A stretch of DNA of 64,000 bases, taken from contig NZ_CP011340.1 in assembly GCF_001278075.1 (NCBI RefSeq), positions 7,065,501 through 7,129,500 of the forward strand, read 5' to 3'. The notes under the pieces were generated by a model. The model was not told the origin of the DNA. It saw only the letters and a list, made by a program, of their open reading frames with translations, and searched no databases. This DNA comes from Streptomyces pristinaespiralis (GTDB taxonomy: Bacteria; Actinomycetota; Actinomycetes; Streptomycetales; Streptomycetaceae). The first letter of the stretch is position 1. Each line of letters starts with the position of its first letter. The translations under genes and the position numbers were made by a program. This document shows positions 54,494-62,800 of this stretch, piece after piece.

Positions 54494-55515
54494 CGGCGCC
54501 GGCCGGCACACCGGACCGTCTCCGGCAGCCCGTGACAGTGGCGGAAGGTGGCGCCGGGCCCTGTACGGACAACAAGGCCCCCGATCCCGCAGGCCCCGCC
54601 GTGCAGTTCCGTCGCACGGGTCCGGGGCGGGGCGGACGGGCCGTGCGGACCGTACGGTTCGCGGCGCTCGGGGACTCGCTCACCGCCGGGGTCGGGGATC
54701 CCGTCGCAGGCGGCCGGCGGGGATGGGCGGCGCTGCTCGCGGGCACGATGGGCGGCGCCGGCATGTCCGTGGTCTTCCGCAACCTCGCCGTCAGCGGCGC
54801 CCTCAGTAAGGACGTCGCCGAGATCCAGGCGCCCGCCGCTCTGGCATTCTCGCCGGACGTAGCGTCCGTCGTCGTCGGCGTCAACGACACCTTGCGCCGC
54901 ACCTTCGACATAGCCGATGTGGCCCGGCGGCTGGACGGCGTCACGTCCGCACTCGCCGCCCGCGGGACCGTGCTGCTGACGGCGTGCCTGCCCGACCCCG
55001 GCGCCATGTTCGGCCTGCCCGCCCCGCTCGCCCGCCCGCTGGCCCGGCGCCAGCGGGCGGTCAACGCCGTGGTCCACGCGCTCTCCGACCGGTACGACAC
55101 CGTCCACCTGCACGCCGCCGAGGCGGCATGGGTGGCGGATCGCGCCATGTGGAGCGCAGACCGGCTGCACCCGGGCGAGCGAGGCCACCGGATGCTCGCC
55201 CGGCGCTTCCACGAACTCCTCGCCGCCCGCGGTCTCGCCGACGGCCTCCCACCGGACGCCGAGCCCGACCAACCGCCTGTGACCGCGGCCGCGTCGCTGC
55301 TGTGGCTGGCGACGGCGGGCACCGCCTGGACGGCCCGGCGCTGCACCGACCTGCTGCCGCAGTTGCTGCGCCTCGCAGGTGACGAGGTGCACCACTGGGT
55401 CCGCGGCACGAGCGCCCGCCTCGACCGCAGCTCGGACCTCGCCCTGTCCGCGGCGCTCGCCGCTGTGTCACCGGCCGTTCCCGGCGCGCGGCCCGGGCCG
55501 GGAGCGGGGGACTGA
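54490..55515 (+). CDS. SGNH/GDSL-family hydrolase
   Basis: Esterase or lipase-fold hydrolase of 341 residues. Block I ALGDSLTAG carries the nucleophile Ser63; the glycine block is NLAVSGAL; GVNDT is the Asn block; and DRLHPG supplies Asp224 and His227, so the catalytic set is complete. There is no clear signal peptide, which suggests action at the inner membrane face. Co-translation with two GT4 genes suggests it acylates or deacylates the glycolipid they make. The last 80 residues are helical with no family resemblance. Confidence 0.88.
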   Translation: MTAPAGTPDRLRQPVTVAEGGAGPCTDNKAPDPAGPAVQFRRTGPGRGGRAVRTVRFAALGDSLTAGVGDPVAGGRRGWAALLAGTMGGAGMSVVFRNLAVSGALSKDVAEIQAPAALAFSPDVASVVVGVNDTLRRTFDIADVARRLDGVTSALAARGTVLLTACLPDPGAMFGLPAPLARPLARRQRAVNAVVHALSDRYDTVHLHAAEAAWVADRAMWSADRLHPGERGHRMLARRFHELLAARGLADGLPPDAEPDQPPVTAAASLLWLATAGTAWTARRCTDLLPQLLRLAGDEVHHWVRGTSARLDRSSDLALSAALAAVSPAVPGARPGPGAGD

Positions 55516-55575
55516 GCGGGGGCGTTCCGGAGCGTCGTCCCACGTCGCCTGCGGGACCGGGCCGTTTCGGGGCGG

Positions 55576-56853
55576 TCAGAGGAGTTCGCGGTCGCGCGTC
55601 TCCGGCAGGCCGGTCAGGGCGAGGACGGCGAGGCCGTAGCCGGCAGCGCCGAGGACCAGGGCGCCGCCCACGCCCCAGCTGTCGGACAGGAAGCCGACGA
55701 GCGTGGGCAGGAACGCGCCCACCGCGCGGCCGCTGTTGTAGGTGAAGCCCTGCCCCGTGCCGCGCACCGCCGTCGGGTACAGCTCGCTCAGGAACGAACC
55801 GAACCCGCTGAAGATCGCCGACATGCAGAACCCGAGGGGGAAACCGAGCACGAGCAGCAGACTGTTGGAGCCCGGAGGAATGTTGGTGTAGGCGATGATC
55901 CCCACCGAGGACAGCACCGCGAACAGCGCGATGTTCTTCTTCCGGCCGATCCGGTCGGTGAGGTAGCCGCCGGTCAGATAGCCGATGAAGGCGCCGGATA
56001 TGAGGAACGTGAGATACCCGCCGGTGCCGACGACCGTCAGCCCGCGTTCGGTCTTCAGATAGGTGGGGACCCAGGTGGCGAGCGTGTAGTAGCCGCCCTG
56101 GACGCCTGTCGACAGCAGCGTGGCGAACAGCGTGATGCGCAGCAGGTCCTTCTTGAAGATCGTGGTGAACGATCCGCGTGCGGTGCCCGCGCGGCGCACT
56201 TCCGCCGCCTTCGGGGCATCGCTCACGTTGCGGCGCACGTAGATCACCAGCAGCGCGGGCAGCGCGCCGGTCCAGAACAGCACGCGCCACGCGGTGTCGG
56301 CGTCGACGAACCGGAAGACGAGTGTGTAGACGATCACGGCGAGCGCCCAGCCCGCGGCCCAGGCGCTCTGGACCGCGCCCAGTGTGCGGCCGCGGTGCTT
56401 GGCCGTGGCGTACTCGGCGACGAGGATCGCGCCGACCGCCCACTCGCCGCCGAAGCCGAGGCCCTGCAGGGCACGGAAGACGAGCAGCGTCTCGTAGTTG
56501 GGCGCGAAGCCGCACAACACGGTGAACACGGCGTACGTGATCACCGTCGCCATCAGTGCCTTCACGCGGCCGACACGGTCCGCGAGGATGCCGGCGAGGG
56601 CGCCGCCGACCGCGGAGACGACAAGGGTGACGGTGGTGAGAAGCCCGGTCCGGCCGTTGTCGAGGCTGAAGTACGCGGAGATCGCCACCATGCTCAGCGG
56701 CAGGGTGAAGTAGTCGTACGAGTCGAGGGCGTAACCGCCGAACGCGCCGCCGAAGGCGCGCCGACCGCGTGGGCCGAGGGCGCGCAGCCAGGCGAACGTG
56801 CCGCTGTCCTCGGGGAGTTGATCGTGCTTCTGCCGGACCTGTGGCGTGCTCAT
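55576..56853 (-). CDS. MFS transporter, aromatic/carboxylic acid or sugar acid type
   Basis: Major facilitator of 425 residues with 12 helices, of the SHS/AAHS-like group that imports carboxylates. Signatures are GYALDSYDYFTLPLS in helix 1, GILADRVGRVKAL for motif A, FRALQGLGFGGEWAVGAIL and GGYLTDRIGRKKNIALF. The ATG at 56853 has GAGG five bases upstream, preferred over a GTG six bases before it. A 13-bp GntR-type dyad lies about 70 bases upstream, so inducible expression is likely. Convergent with the SGNH gene. Confidence 0.9.
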   Translation of the reverse strand: MSTPQVRQKHDQLPEDSGTFAWLRALGPRGRRAFGGAFGGYALDSYDYFTLPLSMVAISAYFSLDNGRTGLLTTVTLVVSAVGGALAGILADRVGRVKALMATVITYAVFTVLCGFAPNYETLLVFRALQGLGFGGEWAVGAILVAEYATAKHRGRTLGAVQSAWAAGWALAVIVYTLVFRFVDADTAWRVLFWTGALPALLVIYVRRNVSDAPKAAEVRRAGTARGSFTTIFKKDLLRITLFATLLSTGVQGGYYTLATWVPTYLKTERGLTVVGTGGYLTFLISGAFIGYLTGGYLTDRIGRKKNIALFAVLSSVGIIAYTNIPPGSNSLLLVLGFPLGFCMSAIFSGFGSFLSELYPTAVRGTGQGFTYNSGRAVGAFLPTLVGFLSDSWGVGGALVLGAAGYGLAVLALTGLPETRDRELL

Positions 56854-56922
56854 CTGCACCTCGCTGGGGGAGGGGAGCGGGAGGGGAGCATCTGGCGGTG
56901 TACAGTCACGTCAAGGTAGAGG

Positions 56923-56935
56923 ATTGTTGAACGAT
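56923..56935. promoter_or_regulatory. GntR-type operator candidate
   Basis: ATTGTTGAACGAT is a near-perfect dyad (ATTGTT and ATCGTT half-sites) of the type bound by GntR/FadR (FCD) regulators of organic acid transport. It lies 70 bases upstream of the MFS start. No GntR gene is in the window. Confidence 0.45.
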
Positions 56936-57186
56936 ACGGCAAGAGTCGTGTTGAGCGTTCCTGCTGCCGCTGCCGCTGCGCGGTGCGGGCCCGCACCGCG
57001 GCGAACGGACGCCCGCCCTCCGGCTTCCGCGGCCCCAACCGGCCTGCCCTACCGGCCGGTTGCACCAGGAGCCCGGCGTCCTCCCCAGAGGGCTCAGGGC
57101 AGCGAGCGCCGAGGCCGCCACGCAGGGCGGCTCCCTGGAACACGGCCGTCCCGGACGGTCCGTGCCGAAGGGCGCTCTGCGTCGTT

Positions 57187-57216
57187 TCGACCGTTGTCGG
57201 TGCGAGGACCTAATCT
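57187..57216 (+). promoter_or_regulatory. possible leaderless promoter of the SMC-like operon
   Basis: TCGACC (57187-57192), an 18-base spacer and TAATCT (57211-57216), followed after 7 bases by the GTG start. With no Shine-Dalgarno before that GTG, transcription could begin at the start codon itself, as is common in Streptomyces. Confidence 0.35.
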
Positions 57217-57223
57217 GTGCTCC

Positions 57224-58768
57224 GTGACTTCGCCTGCCTCGACGGACCTCGCTCCGCCCCAGCTCAGCGCGGGGCCGCGCCCCGCGCAGGGCCCGGCCGC
57301 CGACGAAGGGCTCGCGCGGCGCCTCCGCGCGCTCGCGTGCACCGCGCCCCTGCACGACCTGGACGTGCGCAAGGCGAATCTCGCGGGCGAGTACTCGGTC
57401 TACGCCATGGCGGAGGTCGCCCTCGCGGCCATCGACCTCGTCACGCTCAACATGGACTTCGACACCGGCGCCGACCACGACCAGATAGTCGCGCGCCTCG
57501 TCCCGCGTGTAGCCGCCCAGGCCCCGCGGCGGCCGGCCGCCGAGCACGAGCGCGTGGCCCGCTGGGTGCTGGAGAACCTGATCAACGTGGGCAGCGTCGA
57601 CCGGGGCTTCCGCGCCGTCTACGGCACCTTCGGCCCGGACGGCGTCTACACCCGCCGCGACTACGACTTCAAGCTCATCGAGGAAGTCCCCGGCCGCGAC
57701 GGCACCGTCTATCTGCGCACGACCGACGAAGCGGTCAACGTGCTGGTCGGCGCCCTCGACACCGACGTCACCAGCGCCCAGATCGCCGCCGAGGTGAAGC
57801 TCGAGGTGCTCATCAGCCGCGGCCGCCTCGCCGACGCGCAACTCGCCGCCGAGCAGGCCCGCTACCGGACCGTGCAGTACAGCGAGACACTGCGCCGCAC
57901 CCTCGAGGCCACCCGGCGCAACGTCCGCGCCGTCGACTGGCTCAACACCGTCCCCGACATGATCGCCGAGGCGCTCGACCACGTGGCCGACCGCTACCGC
58001 CACGAGAACGCGATCCTCACCAACATCCGCAAGGCACGCGACGAGGCCGAGACCGGCGCCGACCCGAAGACCGCCGAGCACAAGCGGCGCGCCGCCGAGC
58101 TCGTGGACATAGTCAAGGACTGCATCCGGCGGCACACACAGCTCCAGTCCAGGCTGCTGGAGGCCGGACCGCTGTTCCGCGCCGAGCAGGACCGGCAGGC
58201 CTTCGCCCGGCCCGCCGCCCGCAGCGGCCTCGACCTGTACGGCCAGCTGCTGGCTCCGCTGCTGCCGCTGCCCGTGGAGTCGGCGATCCGCGTCACCGAC
58301 GCGTTCTTCGCGAGCGGCACCGGGCTGCGCACACCGTCGTCCGTACGCGTCGGCGACCTGGTCGATCTGCTGCTGACCCCGCCGGCCGAGCGGGAACACC
58401 TCGGCGCGGAGATGCCGGAACCGGATCTGATCGCCACCCCCGACGACAGCCGCTTCAGCGAGGAGCAGCTCGCGAGCGCCATGGAACTGCTCGACCTCGA
58501 GCACGACGCGCCGCGCCGGCTCTCCGGGCTGCTCGCGGAGGCCCGCCGCCGCGACCCCGACCTGCCGTACCTGGTCGCGCTGCTGGCAGTCCACGCGGCG
58601 AGCCCGCCGGTCGGCACCGCGTACCGCCAGGGCGAGCAGCGGCTGCTGTTCGCCGTCGACGACGGCACCGAGCTCGACGACCCGGAGTTCGGCGGCGCCG
58701 ACCTCATCGTCGGCACGGCGCTGCTCGACGCGGTGGGCATGGCCGCGGCCCGCTCGGAGGCGACATGA
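57224..58768 (+). CDS. helical subunit of an SMC-like operon (kleisin/JetA-like candidate)
   Basis: Protein of 514 residues, mostly helical and acidic. Residues about 40-170 look like winged-helix material (EYSVYAMAEVALAAIDLVTL, WVLENLINVG, DYDFKLIEE). A long helical section (about 185-335: VTSAQIAAEVKLEVLISRGR, RRTLEATRRNVRAVDWL, AEHKRRAAELVDIVKD) follows, then a C-terminal region with SVRVGDLVDLLLTPPAEREH and FSEEQLASAMELLDL. No enzyme motif is visible. As the first of three genes ending in a giant SMC-like ATPase, it occupies the position of MukF/JetA. That assignment rests on order and architecture, not on detected homology. Confidence 0.8.
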   Translation: MTSPASTDLAPPQLSAGPRPAQGPAADEGLARRLRALACTAPLHDLDVRKANLAGEYSVYAMAEVALAAIDLVTLNMDFDTGADHDQIVARLVPRVAAQAPRRPAAEHERVARWVLENLINVGSVDRGFRAVYGTFGPDGVYTRRDYDFKLIEEVPGRDGTVYLRTTDEAVNVLVGALDTDVTSAQIAAEVKLEVLISRGRLADAQLAAEQARYRTVQYSETLRRTLEATRRNVRAVDWLNTVPDMIAEALDHVADRYRHENAILTNIRKARDEAETGADPKTAEHKRRAAELVDIVKDCIRRHTQLQSRLLEAGPLFRAEQDRQAFARPAARSGLDLYGQLLAPLLPLPVESAIRVTDAFFASGTGLRTPSSVRVGDLVDLLLTPPAEREHLGAEMPEPDLIATPDDSRFSEEQLASAMELLDLEHDAPRRLSGLLAEARRRDPDLPYLVALLAVHAASPPVGTAYRQGEQRLLFAVDDGTELDDPEFGGADLIVGTALLDAVGMAAARSEAT

Positions 58769-58853
58769 CCTCCCGCCGGACCGGCCGTCCCGCCGCCGCA
58801 CCGCCGTGCCCGGCCCCCACCACCGCCCCGACCACCCCCCACCGAGGAGCCCC

Positions 58854-59777
58854 GTGAGCGACCACCACGCCGAGCCCCCCGCCGCGTGGAGCGACCCGGC
58901 CGCCCCGCAGGGACCCCCCTCCGGCCCGATGTCAGCCGCCGCGCCAGGCCCCGGCGGCGTCACACCCGCCGACGCGGCGGACGCCGCACGGCTCGTCTCC
59001 TTCGGGCTCCAGCCCAAACTGCTGCCGGCCCGCGACGCCGAATACGCCGAACTGCTGCGCCGCTACCGCGAGGACCCCGCCTTCGCCCGCCTCGCCGACG
59101 CGGTCGCAACCGGCCTCGGCCTCGTCGTGCTGGAGGTGTCGCCGCGGGCGGGCATGGCCGTCACCGCGGGCGAGGACTCGGTGTTCGCCGTCCGGATGGG
59201 CGACTACGCCCGCCGCGCCTCCGCCGAGTCCGCCGACCGTTTCCTGCACGGCCTGGCCCATCTCGCCGTCGCCGCGCTGGCCTTCCCTCGCCCCGAGGAC
59301 CTCGCCGACGACGGATACATCGGCCGGATCACCGTCAACGGCGTCGACGCCTTCGTACGTCAGGCCTGCCGGCGTCTCGAGGAGCGCGCCGACGAGCAGG
59401 GCGAGAACACCGACCCGGCGAGCGACGCACCCGGCCTGGAGGCCGCCTGGCGGGTCTACGCGCGCCGCAGCGCCACCGGCGCCACCAAGGACGCCCGCCG
59501 CCTCGCGGGCTCGACCACCGGCATCGTCGGCAAGGCCGTCGCCTTCCTCACCGACTCGGGCTTCCTCCAGCGGACCGGTGACGACGCCGGAGGCGCGTAC
59601 CGAACCACCGCCCGCTACCAGTTGCAGGTCCGCGACATGGCGGGCAGCGCCGCGATGGCCGAGCTGCTGGAGCTGGGCGTCGTCCCGGTCGGCGACGGCT
59701 CCGCCACGCTCGTGGCGCCGCCCGACGGCGACGACCTCGACCTGGCCGCCGACGCCGGTCTGCCCTTCCACGCGTAA
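58854..59777 (+). CDS. second subunit of the SMC-like operon (KITE/JetB-like candidate)
   Basis: Protein of 307 residues. A Pro/Ala-rich, low-complexity N-terminus (about 1-40) is followed by two predicted winged-helix segments: DAEYAELLRRYREDPAFARL with VATGLGLVVLEVSP, and later KAVAFLTDSGFLQRTGDDAGG with YRTTARYQLQVRDMAGSAAM. The segment AFAVRMGDYARR-like around residue 115 is typical of neither enzymes nor transporters. The GTG start has GAGGAG four bases upstream. Size, duplicated winged helices and location between the helical subunit and the SMC-like gene fit a KITE protein (MukE/JetB). Inference. Confidence 0.8.
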   Translation: MSDHHAEPPAAWSDPAAPQGPPSGPMSAAAPGPGGVTPADAADAARLVSFGLQPKLLPARDAEYAELLRRYREDPAFARLADAVATGLGLVVLEVSPRAGMAVTAGEDSVFAVRMGDYARRASAESADRFLHGLAHLAVAALAFPRPEDLADDGYIGRITVNGVDAFVRQACRRLEERADEQGENTDPASDAPGLEAAWRVYARRSATGATKDARRLAGSTTGIVGKAVAFLTDSGFLQRTGDDAGGAYRTTARYQLQVRDMAGSAAMAELLELGVVPVGDGSATLVAPPDGDDLDLAADAGLPFHA

Positions 59778-59816
59778 CCGCCCGCGCAACTGTTAGACGA
59801 CTGAGAGTCCGCCGCC

Positions 59817-62800
59817 ATGTACGAGTTGTCCCGGGTCCGCCTCTACTCCATCGGTCCCGCCGGTGCGCGCTACGCCGACACCGTGCTCGACCTGCGCGGA
59901 GTCGGCGAGCCCGTGCCCGATCCCGCCCCCACGCAGGCGGAGTTCTTCGAGGAGGAGCCGGTCGGCCCGCCGCGCCGGCCCGCTCCCGCGGGTGTGCTCT
60001 TCCTCGAGAACGGCGGGGGCAAGTCCGTCCTGCTGAAGCTGATCTTCTCCGTGATGCTGCCGGGCCACCGCAACACCCTGGGAGGCGCCAGTTCGGGTGT
60101 GCTGCGCAAGTTCCTGCTCGCGGACGACTGCGGGCACGTCGCGCTCGAATGGCAGCACACGCTCACCGGCGAACTGGTCGTCGTCGGCAAGGTCAGCGAA
60201 TGGCGCGGCCGCCAGGTGTCCAACGACCCGCGCAAGTTCGCCGAGGCCTGGTACTCCTTCAGGCCGGGACCCGGCCTCGGCCTCGACTCGCTCCCCGTGG
60301 CCGAGTCCACCGCCGTCCGTCCGCCCGTCGAGGGTGTCTCCGGCGCCCAGGGACGCCGCCGCACCATGAAGGGCTTCCGGGACGCGATCACCGAGGCGGG
60401 CAAGGCGTATCCGCATCTCGACGTGCACTGGGAGGAGATCCACGACCGCTGGAACGAGCACCTCGGCGACCTCGGCCTCGACCCCGAACTGTTCCGGTAC
60501 CAGCGGGAGATGAACGCCGACGAGGGCGAGGCGGCCGGCCTGTTCGCGGTGAAGAAGGACTCCGACTTCACCGATCTGCTGCTGCGGGCCGTCACCGACA
60601 CCCGCGACACGGACGGTCTCGCCGACCTCGTCAGCTCGTTCGGCAACAAGCTGGGCCGCCGGGCGGAGCTCAACGCGGAACGGGACTTCACCGCGGGCTC
60701 CGTCGACCTCCTCGGCCGGATCGTCGACGCCGCGGAGGCAAGGACCAGGGCACGCGACGTCCACGCCGGCGCCGAGCGCCGCACCCGCACCCTGGCACGC
60801 CGGCTCTCCGCCCGCGCCGCGGACGAGCGCGCCCGCGCCGCGGACCTCGCCCAGCAGGTCACCGCCGCCGCGCACACGGTGACCGGCGCCGAGCGCGAAC
60901 GCGACCGCAGCTCCCTCGTCGCCGCCGAACTGGCCTACCGGCACGCCTCGCTGGCACTCGCCGCCGCGGAGAAGGGCGCCGCGGCGCAGCGCCGTGAACT
61001 GATCGACGCACGCACGCTGCACTCCGCATGGCTGGCCGCGGAGGCGGTGCTGCGCCACCGGGCGGCCGGCGACCGGTCCGCCCGTGTCGCCGCGGCGATC
61101 CGCGAGGCCGAACGCGACGCGGCCCCCGCGCTCGCCGCCCGGGCCAAGGCCGCCGGCGACCTGGTGCGCGCCCTGCACACCGCCGCGGAGGACGGCGAAC
61201 GCGTCGCCAACGAAGAGGAAGAGCGTTCCCGCGCGCTGCAGGAGACGGGCGAGGCGGCACACCGCGACGCCACCGTCGCCGCCACCGAGGCGCAGCGCGC
61301 CCGCAGCGAGATCGGCCACCTGCGCCAGCGGCTCAGCGAGGTCGAGCAGGAGACCGCCGAGGCCGTACGGGCCGGATGGCTGGACGACACCGCTCCCGAC
61401 GCCGACCCGGCACGCGCCGCGCTGGCGGCGAGCGACGCGGAGAAGACCGCCGTCGCCGGATGGGACGAGGCCCGTGAGGCGGCCCGCTCGACGGCGGAGC
61501 GGGCGAAGGAGGCAGCCGCCGCGGAGTCACGCGCGGAACTGGCCGCGGCCCGCGCCGCCGACGCCGAGCGCGCCGCGGAGCACGCCTACGAAGCGGAGCG
61601 CCGAGCCGCGGAGTCCATCGCGGCGGACGAACGCCTCGCGGACCTGCTGAGCCTCGCCCCCGCGCGCCTGCCCGTCCCGGTCCCCTCCCCGCGTACCGCG
61701 GCATCCGACGGCCGGAGCACCGGGGCGGACGCAGCGGACGCCGGCAACGTTCCCGCGGCCGACGGCGACGCCCACGCCGACGCACCCACCGGCAGCGGCG
61801 GCCGCCCCGGCCCCCGCCGTACCGGCCAAGGGCCCCTCACCGTCGAGGAGCTCGACGGATTCGCCGGCGAACTGCGCGAGCTGCTGGAGCAGTCCGTCTC
61901 CTCCGCGGAACGGCAGCTGTTCGACCTGCGGACCGCCGCCGCCGACGACGCCCGCATCCTCGGCGCGCTCGGCGACGGCGGCCTGCTGCCGCCCGGCCCC
62001 GACGTCCTCGCCACCGTCGAGTACCTGGGCGAGCACGGCATCCCCGCCCTGCCCGGCTGGCGCTATCTCGCCCAGTCCGTCGACCCCGCCGACCACGCCG
62101 CCGTGCTCGCCGCCCGGCCCGAACTGGTCGACGGCGTCGTGATCACCGACCCCGCCTCGCACACCCGTGCACGCGAGGTCCTTGCCACAGCGGCCCTGTT
62201 GCCCCGCTCCGCCGTGGCCGTCGGGACCGCCGCCGCACTGCTCGCCCCCGTACCGCAGCCGGGGAACGCGGGCGGGGAAGAGGACGTGTTCCTCGTGCCG
62301 CCGAACCCGGCCATGCACGACGAGCACGCCGCCGACGAGGAGCGTCACGCACTGCGTGCCAGGGCGGCCGCGCGGGACGAGGAGATCCGCGTCCTCGCCG
62401 CCCGCCTCGCGGCCGACCGGTCCCTCGCGGCCCGGCTCGGCGCATGGCGGGCGGACTGCCCGCCCGGAATGCTCGCCGAGCTCGCAGAAGGCGCCCGTAC
62501 GGCCCGCGAGGCGGCGCGCGAAGCGCAGCAGACGCTCGAAGAGGCCCGCACCGCCCGTGCCGAGGCGGAGGAGGCGGCGGCCGACGCCGCCCGCGTGCGC
62601 GACGAGCGGCAGGAAGCGGCCCAGCGTGCCCGCCGGGTCGCGGACGCCCTCGCCGGCCTCGCCTTCCGGCTCCGCGAACGGGCCGGCTGGCAGGTGAAGC
62701 TCCGCGAACTGGCCGACGAGGCCGCCGAGTCGGAGGCCCGCGCCGCGACCTGCCTGGAGCGGGCCAAGGCCGCCGACGAGGACCGCCGGGCCGCCCAGCG

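Larger units (their letters stand above)
56854..57223. other. divergent 370-base control region of the MFS gene and the SMC-like operon
   Basis: Left part: a GntR-type dyad at 56923-56935. Middle: a perfect 22-base palindrome at 56979-57000 (arms CGCGGTGCGGG and CCCGCACCGCG) and an 8-bp hairpin (AACCGGCC/GGCCGGTT) near 57037. Right: a -10-like TAATCT at 57211-57216. No supported gene. Confidence 0.55.
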
